The notes under the pieces are model-generated. The model did no database searches. It saw only the letters and a program-made list of their open reading frames with translations, and was not told where the DNA came from. Made by a program: the position numbers and the translations under genes. A stretch of DNA of 23,385 nucleotides from CAIPVR01 sp049316905 (GTDB lineage: Bacteria > Actinomycetota > Acidimicrobiia > Acidimicrobiales > Microtrichaceae), in contig JBMOJH010000049.1 in assembly GCA_049316905.1 (NCBI GenBank), forward strand, positions 1-23,385, in the 5' to 3' direction. Of the stretch, positions 6,169 to 14,608 are shown piece after piece (positions within the stretch are counted from its first letter, which is position 1; each line of letters opens with the position of its first letter).

Positions 6169-8064
6169 TCAGCCGGCGGAGGGCACGCCCCGAGCGGCGA
6201 CGGTCCGGTCGAGCGCGGCGGCGAGGTCCTCGCGCCGCACCGGCTTGCTCACGTAGTCGTCGAGGCCCGAGGCGAGGAACCGCTCCCGGTCCCCGGCCAG
6301 CGCACTGGCCGTCATGGCCACGAGGCGCGGCCGCGCCCCGCCCCGCGCCCCGTCACGGATCCGGCGGGTGGCCTCCACCCCGTCGACGTCCGGCATGTGG
6401 ATGTCCATGAGGACCAGGTCGTAGTGCCCGTCACGCACCGCGGCACACGCGGCTGCACCGTCGTCCACCACGTCCGCGTGGATCCCCAGGGTCTCGAGCA
6501 GGTGACGCGTGACGAGCTGGTTGACGGGGTCGTCCTCCGCGACGAGCACCGAGAGGGTGCGCCATGGCTCATCGCCGACCTCGGCCACGGCGCCGGTGGC
6601 AGCGCTCGGCTCGGGCGCGCCCGCGGGCTCGAGCGGGACGACCACCTCCACGACGGTGCCCCCACCCGGGCGCGGCGCCAGTTCGATGGTGCCGCCCATC
6701 AGGCCCACGATGCGGTCGCAGATGGCCAGCCCCAGGCCCGTTCCGCCGTGGCGGCGCGCCGGTGAGGCGTCGCCCTGCGAGAACGGGTCGAAGACCGCCC
6801 CCGCCACCGCGGGACCCACCCCGACCCCGGTGTCGATCACCCGGAGCCGCACCGTGCCGGCGTCCGGCCCGGGCGCCACGACCGCCTCCACCGAGCCCCG
6901 GTCGGTGAACTTCACCGCGTTGCCGACCAGGTTCACCAACACCTGGCGCAGTCGCACCTCGTCGGCGAGGCGGCGGGGGTCGAGGTCGGGGTCCCGGTGG
7001 ACCCGCAGGTCGAGCCCCTTCGCCGCGGCCGCACCCTCGAACATCGCCCGGGTGTCCTCGAGCAACTGGTCGAGGTCCACAGGGTCCTCGAACAGGCGCA
7101 CCTCCCCCGCGTCGAGCGCCGAGAAGATCAGGATGTCGTTGATCAGCTCGAGCAGCAGGGTTCCGCTGTTCTGGGCGGTGGTGAGCCAGCCGCGCTGCTG
7201 GTCGGTCAGGTCGGTGCGCAGGACCAGCTCGTTGAGGCCGATCACCGCGTTGAGGGGCGTGCGGATCTCGTGACTCATGCTGGCGAGGAAGTCGGCCTTG
7301 GCCTGGGCGTTGCGGGTGGCCACCTCGGACACCTCGCGCAGCGCGTCGTTGACGGCGACGAGCTCCCGGGCCGTGGCGTCGCGCCGACGGTTGGCCCGCA
7401 CCAACGACCACAGCGCCAGGCCGGCCGCCACCGCGAAGGCCGTCAGCGTCACCACCAGCGCGGCGAACAGCCACCGGGTGCGGTGGAGCAGGTCGGTGGC
7501 CGCGGTGTTCGCGAGGCCGGCCTGCGCCTTGCGCCGTGCCTCGCTGCGGGTGGTCAGCTGCAGGAAGTCGCGGTCGAGCTGCTCGATGCCGGCGATGGCC
7601 TCGGCCCGGGCATCGGGCGACCCGGCAGGATCGGCAACGACCCGGGCGATGAGCGGCTCCACCTCGACCGTCCACCGCTGCGCGAGCGACCGGGCCCGGT
7701 CCCGCAGCCCGCCCGAGCCGAGCGTCCCGAGCTGGTACGAGTTGGTGGCCTCCCGCATGCGCTGGGCCACGAACGCGCGCTGGAGCTCGAGCCGCTCGGG
7801 TGTGGTGCCCGGACGCTCGAGCGCCACGTCCATGCGGAGCAGCTCCCGCTGCACCTGGCCGAGCGTCCGGATGTTGGCCTCGAGGAGTCGGGTCGTGGCA
7901 GCGACGCTGCGGTCGAGCGTGCGGGTCTGTCCGACGAGCAGCGCACCCAGCCAGATCGTGCTGGCGAGGAGGCACGCCGCAACCAGCACCAGGACCACGG
8001 CCACCCACCACCGCCCCGAGCCCCGTCCGGCCCGGCGAGCCGGTTCGGCCGCGGCAGCGGTCAC
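6169..8064 (-). CDS. Hybrid sensor histidine kinase with receiver domain
   Basis: A 631-residue membrane sensor. Order seen: TM1 at about 20-44; a helical periplasmic sensor of about 150 residues (45-197); TM2 at about 198-222; HisKA with SHEIRTPLN and phospho-acceptor His265; HATPase with N-box NLVGNAVKF (Asn382), DTGVGVG (411-417) and GGTGLGLAI (440-448); and a C-terminal receiver (about 504-625) with Glu510/Asp511/Asp512, phospho-acceptor Asp554 in LMDIHMPD, Thr586 and Lys607. All catalytic residues are intact. The receiver ends the protein, with no output or HPt domain, so phosphate must pass to a partner elsewhere. The start is the GTG at 8064, which shares GTGA with the lipoprotein stop; further upstream the frame is a shadow of the lipoprotein gene. 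The coupling suggests the lipoprotein is its periplasmic sensing partner. Confidence 0.93.
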   Translation of the reverse strand: MTAAAAEPARRAGRGSGRWWVAVVLVLVAACLLASTIWLGALLVGQTRTLDRSVAATTRLLEANIRTLGQVQRELLRMDVALERPGTTPERLELQRAFVAQRMREATNSYQLGTLGSGGLRDRARSLAQRWTVEVEPLIARVVADPAGSPDARAEAIAGIEQLDRDFLQLTTRSEARRKAQAGLANTAATDLLHRTRWLFAALVVTLTAFAVAAGLALWSLVRANRRRDATARELVAVNDALREVSEVATRNAQAKADFLASMSHEIRTPLNAVIGLNELVLRTDLTDQQRGWLTTAQNSGTLLLELINDILIFSALDAGEVRLFEDPVDLDQLLEDTRAMFEGAAAAKGLDLRVHRDPDLDPRRLADEVRLRQVLVNLVGNAVKFTDRGSVEAVVAPGPDAGTVRLRVIDTGVGVGPAVAGAVFDPFSQGDASPARRHGGTGLGLAICDRIVGLMGGTIELAPRPGGGTVVEVVVPLEPAGAPEPSAATGAVAEVGDEPWRTLSVLVAEDDPVNQLVTRHLLETLGIHADVVDDGAAACAAVRDGHYDLVLMDIHMPDVDGVEATRRIRDGARGGARPRLVAMTASALAGDRERFLASGLDDYVSKPVRREDLAAALDRTVAARGVPSAG

Positions 8065-8693
8065 CGCACCTCGATCGTGCTGAGCTGCCAGATGAGCTTC
8101 TCGTCCGCGGCCGGGGGCCTCAGGCCGTAGGCGCCGTAGGGGTAGATCACGCGGACCGGCCCGTAGCGGTCGACCGGCATGCGCCGGCCGTCGACCGACG
8201 TCGCCAGCAGCACCGGGTACTTCGACGCGTCCGCGATCGGGATGTCGACCGTGTAGTCGTTCAGGGCCGTCGTCGCGAGGGTGGTGGCCCCGGCGTCGGG
8301 CTTCGCCACGTCCAGGAGGTTCTGGAGCGGCACACCGGTGAAGGTGGCGACCCGACCCTCGGCGAGCTTGTCGTCGATGCGGTACTCGATCAGGCCCAGG
8401 CGCTCGAGCGTGGGCATGTCGAACTGGAGCGTGTCCCCCACGTTGGTGGTGCCGATCCGGCCGGTCACCGTCAGGACCACGGGTTCGGTCGGCGCCGGCA
8501 CCGGGTCGCCCGGGCGGATCGTCGCCGGCGTGACGTCCTTGAACCCGATCGGTCGTGACGCCGTGGTCGTCGTGGGTGACGAATCCCCGCCGCACGCGGC
8601 GAGCAGCAGGACCCCGGCCAGGGCCAGCGCCACGCCGGCCGCGACGGGCCGGCGGCGGGGGCGAACGGGTACAGGGATCGGGACGGTCGACAC
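8061..8693 (-). CDS. Lipoprotein with molybdopterin-oxidoreductase-like (sulfite oxidase fold) domain
   Basis: A 210-residue exported lipoprotein. A basic N-terminus (PRRRP) precedes a hydrophobic stretch and the lipobox LAAC, with Cys34 as the lipidated residue, then a Thr/Ser linker. Residues about 68-205 resemble the oxidoreductase molybdopterin-binding (sulfite oxidase) domain: VLTVTGRIGTTN, FDMPTLERLG, VATFTGVPLQNLLDVA, NDYTVDIPI, and GPVRVIYPYGAYG. Cys34 is the only cysteine, so the Mo-ligating Cys of true sulfite oxidases is absent and catalysis is unlikely. Start is a GTG with GGGAG upstream. The stop overlaps the kinase start. I infer a ligand-binding or scaffold role in signal sensing outside the membrane. 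Domain call is by pattern memory, not by search. Confidence 0.78.
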   Translation of the reverse strand: MSTVPIPVPVRPRRRPVAAGVALALAGVLLLAACGGDSSPTTTTASRPIGFKDVTPATIRPGDPVPAPTEPVVLTVTGRIGTTNVGDTLQFDMPTLERLGLIEYRIDDKLAEGRVATFTGVPLQNLLDVAKPDAGATTLATTALNDYTVDIPIADASKYPVLLATSVDGRRMPVDRYGPVRVIYPYGAYGLRPPAADEKLIWQLSTIEVR

Positions 8694-8717
8694 GCGGAGT
8701 CTCCCGGGAGCGGAGTC

Positions 8718-8760
8718 GGGAACCTCAGGGAACCGTGCGGGAGGTCAACCCGTCCTCAGG
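8718..8760 (-). promoter_or_regulatory. Candidate promoter of the lipoprotein-kinase operon with a direct repeat
   Basis: On the minus strand a TTGACC -35-like box is followed after 16 bases by GAGGTT, which has the A2/T6 positions of a -10 box. A direct repeat GGGAACC (plus-strand 8718-8724 and 8728-8734, period 10) covers the -10 region. A 10-bp period matches one helical turn, as in response-regulator sites. The promoter call is moderate; the binding idea is inference. Confidence 0.35.
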
Positions 8761-8815
8761 TCCACCTCAAGATCACCGCAAGAGCCGCACGGCCGACGTG
8801 GTCGACGCGAGGCGT

Positions 8816-9694
8816 TCAGCGGGTGGTCACGCTCGAGCGGTCGCCGCGCACCGAGGTGAGCACCAGCAGCAGCACGCTGACGATCAGCACGATGGTGGCC
8901 AGCACGTTGACCTGCGGCGGGAAGCTCACGCGGAACTGGTTGTTCACCTGGATCGGGAACGTCGTGAACTCGCCCTTGGTGAAGTCCGTGATGATGTAGT
9001 CGTCCATCGACAGGGCGAAGCTCAGCAGCGCGGCGGCCAGGATGCCGGGGAGGATCAACGGGAAGGTGATCTTCCAGAACGTCCGTGTGGGCGACGCACC
9101 GAGGTCCATCGCCGCGTCCTCGACCGTCCAGTCGAAGCCCCGCACGCGGGCCTTCACGGTGAGCGCCACGAAGCTGACCAGGAACATGATGTGGGCGATG
9201 GTCACGGTGGAGAAGCCGAGCACCACGTTCCGGCCGAGGAACAGCTGGTAGAGCGAGGCACCCAGCACGATCTCGGGGGTGGTCAGTGGCAGCACCAGGA
9301 AGATCTCGGTGACCTTGTTGCCCGTGAAGCGGTAGCGGCTGAGGGCGATCGCGACCATCGAACCCATCACCAGGGCCACGAGCACCGCGATGGCCGCCAC
9401 CTGCAGGCTGCGCAGGAAGGCGGAGGTGAGTTCGGCGTCCTTGAACGGGTCGGCCCAGTTCGCCAGCGTGAACCCGTCCCACGACAGGTTGTAGCGGCCC
9501 TTCGGGTCGTTGAACGTGTAGACGATGATGTTGATCAGCGGCAGGAACAGGTAGATGTAGATGCACACCGCCACCACGGTGAGGGCGCGGCGGCCCCAGC
9601 CCGAGCCCACCCGGCGCGGCGAGTCGCTGCCCTTGAGCGGGCCGCCCTCGACCTCCTCGAACACGGGGGGTGCGACCCCGCCCGACATCGTCAT
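8816..9694 (-). CDS. potC: Polyamine ABC transporter permease (PotC-like)
   Basis: A 292-residue inner-membrane permease with six hydrophobic segments, at about residues 37-60, 95-119, 128-152, 158-180, 212-230 and 260-282. The cytoplasmic EAA loop EDAAMDLGASPTRTFWKITFPLILPGI spans about 192-218 and contacts the ATPase. NDPKGRY after TM1 and LSMDDYIITDF near 226-236 are typical of PotC. Residues 1-35 form a somewhat long, charged cytoplasmic tail. It is the last gene of potABDC, starting 13 bases after the potB stop, with GAGGGGG before the ATG; a second ATG two codons later is possible. The complex imports spermidine, putrescine or a related amine, but the exact substrate is not readable from the permease. 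Confidence 0.92.
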   Translation of the reverse strand: MTMSGGVAPPVFEEVEGGPLKGSDSPRRVGSGWGRRALTVVAVCIYIYLFLPLINIIVYTFNDPKGRYNLSWDGFTLANWADPFKDAELTSAFLRSLQVAAIAVLVALVMGSMVAIALSRYRFTGNKVTEIFLVLPLTTPEIVLGASLYQLFLGRNVVLGFSTVTIAHIMFLVSFVALTVKARVRGFDWTVEDAAMDLGASPTRTFWKITFPLILPGILAAALLSFALSMDDYIITDFTKGEFTTFPIQVNNQFRVSFPPQVNVLATIVLIVSVLLLVLTSVRGDRSSVTTR

Positions 9695-9707
9695 CGGAGC
9701 GACCCCC

Positions 9708-10589
9708 TCATACCGCCAGCCCCTCGGTACCGAGGAACCGTGAGTACACGAGCACCATCGCGGTGATGATCACCATCAGCACGATCGACAGCGCCGCGGC
9801 CTGGGGGTAGTCGAACTGCACCAGGAACTTGTTCTGCACCACCGTGCCGATCATGGAGGTCTGCGGTGACCCCAGGTACCGGTTGTTGAGGTAGTCGCCC
9901 GCTGCGGGGATGAACACCAGGAGGCTGCCGGCGAACACACCGGGCAGCGAGAGCGGGAACACCACCTTGCGGAACGCGTCCCACGGCGTGCTGCCCAGGT
10001 CGGCCGCGGCCTCGGTGAGGCGGAAGTCGATCTTCTCCAGGCTCACGTAGATGGGCAGGATCATGAAGCTCATGAAGTTGTAGGTGAGCCCGCCGATCAC
10101 GGCCATCGGCGTGGCCAGGATGCGGCCGTCGGCGCCCACCCACGGCAGGAGCCGGTAGAGCCCCACCACCGGACCGTCGTCCTGGAGGATCGAGGTCCAC
10201 GCGATGGTCCGGATGAGGTAGCTGGTGAAGAACGGCACCACCACCAGGCCGATGAGGAAGTTCTTCCACCGGCCGCCCCGCGTGGCGATCCAGTACGCCA
10301 GCGGGTAGCCGATCAGCACGGCCAGCAGCGTGGCGATGCCCGCGAACACGAAGGACCGGACGAACTCGGAGCTGTAGTCGCTGAACGCGGTCGAGAAGTT
10401 GGAGAAGTTCCAGTCGAAGACCGGGTCCTCGAAGCGGCTGGGCTTGGTGGACAGCGACGCCTTCAGCAGGATGCCCACGGGCACCAGGAAGAACAGCACC
10501 AACCAGATGATCCCCGGACTCAGGAAGCCGTAGGGCGCCCACTTGCTCTTGCGCAGGCCGCGGTCGTCGGCCGTCGCCCGTTTCGCCAC
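9708..10589 (-). CDS. potB: Polyamine ABC transporter permease (PotB-like)
   Basis: A 293-residue permease forming the heterodimeric channel with PotC. The first membrane segment is at about 24-45, then others near 80-103, 111-133, 160-185, 213-232 and 265-286. The EAA motif TEAAADLGSTPWDAFRKVVFPLSLPGV begins near residue 192. PAAGDYLNNRYLG at about 228-240 is characteristic of PotB/PotH. Start is a GTG at 10589 with GGGAGGAG upstream. It follows potD by 31 bases and precedes potC by 13. No odd residues are seen. Confidence 0.92.
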   Translation of the reverse strand: MAKRATADDRGLRKSKWAPYGFLSPGIIWLVLFFLVPVGILLKASLSTKPSRFEDPVFDWNFSNFSTAFSDYSSEFVRSFVFAGIATLLAVLIGYPLAYWIATRGGRWKNFLIGLVVVPFFTSYLIRTIAWTSILQDDGPVVGLYRLLPWVGADGRILATPMAVIGGLTYNFMSFMILPIYVSLEKIDFRLTEAAADLGSTPWDAFRKVVFPLSLPGVFAGSLLVFIPAAGDYLNNRYLGSPQTSMIGTVVQNKFLVQFDYPQAAALSIVLMVIITAMVLVYSRFLGTEGLAV

Positions 10590-10620
10590 TCCGCTCCTCC
10601 CGTCCCCTCGTCCGCCGCGC

Positions 10621-11799
10621 TCAGGTGCCCGAGATCTTGGCGAACTCCTCGTCGAAGAGCTGCTCCTGCTCCTCGTCCAGGTTCCCCCAGGTCTGCAGGT
10701 TGGCGAGCGTCGAGGCGTCCGGGAAGATCAACTGGCTGTCGGCGAGGGCGGCGGCGTCCCCGCCCATCTTGCGCAGCTCGTCCTGGACCCCGGCGACCGG
10801 CGAGATGTACTGCACCGTCGCGGTGATCCGGGCCGCGTTCACCGGGTCGTAGACGAAGTTCATCCACTTGGCCACGTCGTCGATGTTCGACGCGCCCTTG
10901 GGGATCACCATGGTGTCGAACCACAGAGTGCCGCCGGACTCCGGCACCACGAACTTGATCTTGGGGTTCGACTTCGACAGCTGCACCACGTCGCCGGACC
11001 ACCCGACGCACGCCGCGTAGTTGCCCTGCTCGAGGTCGTCGACGTAGTCGTTGCCGGTGAACTGCCGGATCTGGCCGTTCTCGACCTCCTGGTTCAGCTT
11101 GTCGAACGCCGGCTGGAACTTCTGGAAGGTCGCCTTGTCGAGGTCGATGCCCAACGACATCGCGATCAGTCCGATCGTGTCGCGCATCTCCGTGAGCATC
11201 CCGATCTTGCCCTTGAAGGCCGGGTCCCAGAGGTCCTCCATCTTGGTCAGCGGACGACCGGTGACCTCCTCGTTGTACGCGATCCCCGCGATGCCGGCCT
11301 GCCACGGCAGGGAGAACTCGCCGGTGGGGTCCGACGGCGGCTTCTGCAGGGTCTGGATCAGGTTCTTGGAGTTGGGGATCTTGTCGAGCGGCAGCTTGTC
11401 GAGCCACCCCAGCTGGAGGAGGCGCCCCGCCATCCAGAACGTGGGGGCGATGATGTTCGGCCCGATCGGCTCGCCCTTCGACAGCAGCGGCTGGATCTTG
11501 GCGAACAGCTCGGTGTTGTCGTTGATGCCCTCCGTGTACTTGATCTTCAGGCCGCTCTGCTGCTGGAAGAGGTCGAGGGTGCCGCCCTTGCCGTAGAGCT
11601 CGTCGTCGGGCTTGTCGATGTAGAGCGTCCAGTTGTCGAACCAGATCTGGGCGTCGCCCTTGCCCTCCGCGGAGCCAGAACCGCTGCTCTTCGAGTCGCT
11701 GCCGCCGCACGCGGCGAGGACCGACGGGGCGATCACCAGACCACCGGCGGCCATGCCGGCCCGGCTCATGAACTGCCGACGGGTCACACGCTTGGGCAT
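10621..11799 (-). CDS. potD: Polyamine-type extracellular substrate-binding lipoprotein (PotD-like)
   Basis: A 392-residue solute-binding protein of the spermidine/putrescine family. The N-terminus has both a twin-arginine motif (TRRQFM, Arg7-Arg8) and a lipobox ending LAAC with Cys31, so it is probably a Tat-exported lipoprotein, as often seen in actinobacteria. QIWFDNWTLYID (51-62) and the segment KIKYTEGINDNTELFAKIQPLL match the PotD N-lobe, and VPESGGTLWFDTMVIPKGA is the family's C-lobe ligand region. It lies 13 bases after potA with a strong GAAGGAGAG ribosome site, consistent with the high expression needed for a binding protein. The ligand could be putrescine, spermidine, agmatine or another amine. 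Confidence 0.93.
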   Translation of the reverse strand: MPKRVTRRQFMSRAGMAAGGLVIAPSVLAACGGSDSKSSGSGSAEGKGDAQIWFDNWTLYIDKPDDELYGKGGTLDLFQQQSGLKIKYTEGINDNTELFAKIQPLLSKGEPIGPNIIAPTFWMAGRLLQLGWLDKLPLDKIPNSKNLIQTLQKPPSDPTGEFSLPWQAGIAGIAYNEEVTGRPLTKMEDLWDPAFKGKIGMLTEMRDTIGLIAMSLGIDLDKATFQKFQPAFDKLNQEVENGQIRQFTGNDYVDDLEQGNYAACVGWSGDVVQLSKSNPKIKFVVPESGGTLWFDTMVIPKGASNIDDVAKWMNFVYDPVNAARITATVQYISPVAGVQDELRKMGGDAAALADSQLIFPDASTLANLQTWGNLDEEQEQLFDEEFAKISGT

Positions 11800-11812
11800 C
11801 CCATTCTCTCCT

Positions 11813-12997
11813 TCAGCCGGCGGCCAGGGCCGCGGTCTCGTCGTCGTCCATGTGGGTCACGCCCGCCTGGTCCGCCGAGATGGCCTCGGGGACGAGGTAG
11901 GCGCCGTCGTAGGCCCACGTCATCGTGATGGGCGACCCGACGGTGAACTTCGCCGGGTCGTCCTCCGGACCCAGGTGCGCCACGAGGTCGGCACCCGCCG
12001 AGGTGCGCACGCCGCAGCGCACCACCGGGCCCTGGAAGAGCAGTGAGGTGACGGTCGCCTCGATCGTGCCCGCCGGGGTGCCCCCGTGCAGCGGGGCACC
12101 CGTGGGCACCAGGCGCTCCGGGCGCACCATGAGCGTGGCCTCCGAGCCCGCCTCGTGGGTGCGGCCGCCGGCCGGCACGTGGAACTGCCCGCCGGCCCGC
12201 GAGTCCACCGTGACCTCGTCGCCCTGCTGGGAGCGGACGGTGACCGGGAGCAGGTTGGCGGTGCCGATGAAGCCGGCCACGAAGGCACTCGACGGGCGGT
12301 GGTAGATCTCCGTGGGGGTGCCGATCTGGTCCACCCGGCCCTGGGTCATGACCGCGATGCGGTCCGACATCGTGAGGGCCTCCTCCTGGTCGTGCGTGAC
12401 GAAGATGAACGTGATCCCGACCTCGCGCTGGATGCGCTTCAGTTCGATCTGCATCACCTGGCGGAGCTTGAGGTCGAGCGCGCCGAGCGGCTCGTCGAGG
12501 AGCAGCGCCTTGGGCAGGTTCACCAACGCCCGGGCCAGCGCGATGCGCTGCTGCTGGCCGCCGGAGAGCTGGTTCGGCCGGCGCTCCGCCATGTCGGGCA
12601 GGCGCACCACGTCGAGGATCTCCATCACCCGGGTGCGCACCACGTCCTTGGGCGTCTTCTTGTTCCGGAGCCCGAACGCCACGTTGTCGAACACGCTCAT
12701 GTGGGGGAACAGTGCGTAGTTCTGGAACACGGTGTTCACGTCGCGCTTGTGGGGCGGCGTGCGGGAGACGTCCTGGCCCTGGAGCACGATGCGACCGGAG
12801 GTGGGCTGCTCGAACCCGGCGATCATCCGCAGCGTCGTGGTCTTGCCGCAGCCCGACGGGCCGAGCATCGAGAAGAACTCGCCCGAGGCGATGTCGAAGT
12901 CGGCCGTCTCGACCGCGACGTAGTCGCCGAAGCGCTTGGTCACCTTCTCCAGGCGCACCACCGGGTCGTCGGTCTCGGAGGGCTTGGCATCAGACAT
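11813..12997 (-). CDS. potA: Polyamine ABC transporter ATP-binding protein (PotA-like)
   Basis: A 394-residue ABC ATPase that powers the transporter from the cytoplasm. Seen: Walker A GPSGCGKTT (46-54), Q-loop Gln92, signature LSGGQQQR (144-151), Walker B LLLDEP (165-170), D-loop GALD (172-175) and switch His202 in VTHDQEEA. Residues about 245-370 form the TOBE regulatory domain usual for the PotA/MalK group (TANLLPV, VRPERL). The last 25 residues are acidic and Ala-rich. It is first in the operon potA-potD-potB-potC, with GGGAG before the ATG. It is divergent from the aldehyde dehydrogenase operon, from which it is separated by a 152-base AT-richer region that probably carries both promoters. 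Confidence 0.95.
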   Translation of the reverse strand: MSDAKPSETDDPVVRLEKVTKRFGDYVAVETADFDIASGEFFSMLGPSGCGKTTTLRMIAGFEQPTSGRIVLQGQDVSRTPPHKRDVNTVFQNYALFPHMSVFDNVAFGLRNKKTPKDVVRTRVMEILDVVRLPDMAERRPNQLSGGQQQRIALARALVNLPKALLLDEPLGALDLKLRQVMQIELKRIQREVGITFIFVTHDQEEALTMSDRIAVMTQGRVDQIGTPTEIYHRPSSAFVAGFIGTANLLPVTVRSQQGDEVTVDSRAGGQFHVPAGGRTHEAGSEATLMVRPERLVPTGAPLHGGTPAGTIEATVTSLLFQGPVVRCGVRTSAGADLVAHLGPEDDPAKFTVGSPITMTWAYDGAYLVPEAISADQAGVTHMDDDETAALAAG

Positions 12998-13029
12998 TCG
13001 TGGCGAACTCCCGCACCAACAATGGAATC

Positions 13030-13061
13030 CGAATGATTTGCTACCTTAGGTCAACGATTCG
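13030..13061. promoter_or_regulatory. Candidate operator between potA and the aldehyde dehydrogenase operon
   Basis: An imperfect dyad is centred at 13047 in the most AT-rich intergenic DNA of the window. Core ACCT-T-AGGT (13043-13051) is flanked by TTG (13038-13040) and CAA (13052-13054), and outer arms CGAAT (13030-13034) and ATTCG (13057-13061). The arms are unevenly spaced. TTGACC on the minus strand here could be a -35 box for potA. Its position suits joint control of uptake and catabolism, perhaps by the Lrp protein encoded at 20037. The regulator is a guess. Confidence 0.45.
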
Positions 13062-13149
13062 CTCGATGTGACGCGGAACACGGGGAGCCGTCCCCGTGGA
13101 CCGGTCGGGCGCATCAGACCACACCGACCGACCCAGGGGGAACCAGAAC

Positions 13150-14583
13150 GTGGCGCTGACCGACCTGCGTAACGAGAACTTCATCGGCGGGGCGTGGACC
13201 CCCGCCGCCTCGGGCTCCACCGAGACGATCCTCGACCCGGCGACCGGTGCCGCGGTGTTCGAGGCCGCGGACTCCGGTCCCGAGGACATCGACCGCGCGG
13301 TGCGCGCCGCCCACGAGGCCTTCGGCACCTGGGGACGCACGACCCCGGCCGAGCGGTCCGCCGCGCTGCTCCACCTCGCCGACGCGCTCGAGGCCGCGCA
13401 GGACGAACTGGTCGCGCTGGAGTCGACCAATGCCGGCAAGCCGGTGGCGGCCACCGGCATCGAGATCGAGGCCTCGGCCGACTGCCTCCGGTTCTTCGCC
13501 GGCGCGTGCCGCACCATGGAGACCCAGGGGGCGGGCGAGTACCTCGAGGGCTACACCTCGATGCTGCGCCGCGAGCCCGTCGGCGTGGTGGCCTCGATCG
13601 CACCGTGGAACTACCCGCTGATGATGGCGGCGTGGAAGGTCGGCCCCGCGCTGGCCGCCGGGTGCACCGTGGTGCTGAAGCCGTCGGAGCTCACCCCGCT
13701 CAGCAGCCTGCGACTGGCGGAGATCGCGAGCGGCGTCCTCCCGCCGGGCGTGCTGAACGTCGTGACCGGCGGCAAGGAGGCCGGCGCCACGCTGGTCGCG
13801 CACCCGCTGGTGGAGATGGTGTCGCTGACCGGCTCGGTGGGGACCGGCAAGGCCATCGCCCGCTCCGCCTCCGAGTCGCTCACCCGCGTGCACCTCGAGC
13901 TCGGCGGCAAGGCGCCCGTGCTCGTCTTCGACGACGCGGACCTCGCGACCGTTGCCGAGTCGGTGAAGGTCGGCGGGTTCTGGAACGCCGGGCAGGACTG
14001 CACCGCGGCCTGCCGCGTGATCACCGGCCCCGACGTGCACGACGCGGCCGTGGACGCGATCGCCGAGGCGGCGCGCAGCCTGGTGGTGGGGCCCACCACC
14101 GACGAGGCCACCGAGCTCGGGCCGGTGATCTCGGCGGGGCAGCGCGAGCGGGTCCAGGGGTTCGTGGACCGGGCGGTCGCCGCCGGGGCCCGGACCGTGA
14201 CGGGCGGGTCGGTCCGCGACGGCGACGGCTTCTACTTCGAGCCGTCGGTCGTGGTCGGCGTGGACCAGACCGCGGAGATCGTGCAGCGCGAGGTGTTCGG
14301 CCCCGTGGTGACGGTCCAGCGGGCGGGATCGGTGGAGGAGGCGGTGGCCATGGCCAACGACACCGACTACGGCCTCGCCGCCTCGGTGTTCACCACCGAC
14401 GTCGGCACGGCGATGGAGGCCTCGGCGCACCTGCGCTTCGGCACCGTGTGGGTGAACGACCACATCCCGCTGGTGGCGGAGATGCCCCACGGCGGGTTCA
14501 AGCAGTCGGGCTACGGCAAGGACATGTCGCAGTACGCGGTGGAGCACTACACCGAGCTCAAGCACGTGATGGTCAAGTGGTGA
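13150..14583 (+). CDS. Aldehyde dehydrogenase, gamma-aminobutyraldehyde dehydrogenase type
   Basis: A 477-residue NAD(P)-dependent aldehyde dehydrogenase. Seen: oxyanion Asn154 in APWNYPL, cofactor Lys177 in LKPSE, Rossmann turn LTGSVGTGKA (226-235), general base Glu250 in LELGGK, and nucleophile Cys284 in NAGQDCTAACR. The NAGQDCTA context is typical of PatD-type gamma-aminobutyraldehyde dehydrogenases, which turn 4-aminobutanal from putrescine into GABA. The divergent potABCD and downstream aminotransferase support an amine aldehyde substrate. GTG at 13150 is chosen because AGGGGG precedes it and family homology begins there; an in-frame GTG lies at 13096. The aminotransferase gene follows 25 bases downstream. 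Related betaine or amino-aldehyde activities are possible. Confidence 0.9.
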   Translation: MALTDLRNENFIGGAWTPAASGSTETILDPATGAAVFEAADSGPEDIDRAVRAAHEAFGTWGRTTPAERSAALLHLADALEAAQDELVALESTNAGKPVAATGIEIEASADCLRFFAGACRTMETQGAGEYLEGYTSMLRREPVGVVASIAPWNYPLMMAAWKVGPALAAGCTVVLKPSELTPLSSLRLAEIASGVLPPGVLNVVTGGKEAGATLVAHPLVEMVSLTGSVGTGKAIARSASESLTRVHLELGGKAPVLVFDDADLATVAESVKVGGFWNAGQDCTAACRVITGPDVHDAAVDAIAEAARSLVVGPTTDEATELGPVISAGQRERVQGFVDRAVAAGARTVTGGSVRDGDGFYFEPSVVVGVDQTAEIVQREVFGPVVTVQRAGSVEEAVAMANDTDYGLAASVFTTDVGTAMEASAHLRFGTVWVNDHIPLVAEMPHGGFKQSGYGKDMSQYAVEHYTELKHVMVKW

Positions 14584-14608
14584 GACGACGGGACGGACGG
14601 AGAACGAG

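Noticed and set aside
8065..8595. N-terminal extension of the histidine kinase frame by 177 codons
   Set aside because: It lies entirely within the lipoprotein gene in another frame and has a shadow-like Arg/Gly/His/Pro composition. The GTG overlapping the lipoprotein stop is the natural start.
12998..13149. Riboswitch in the leader of potA or the dehydrogenase gene
   Set aside because: No recognisable riboswitch core or stable multi-helix fold was seen; the region looks like a protein operator and promoters.
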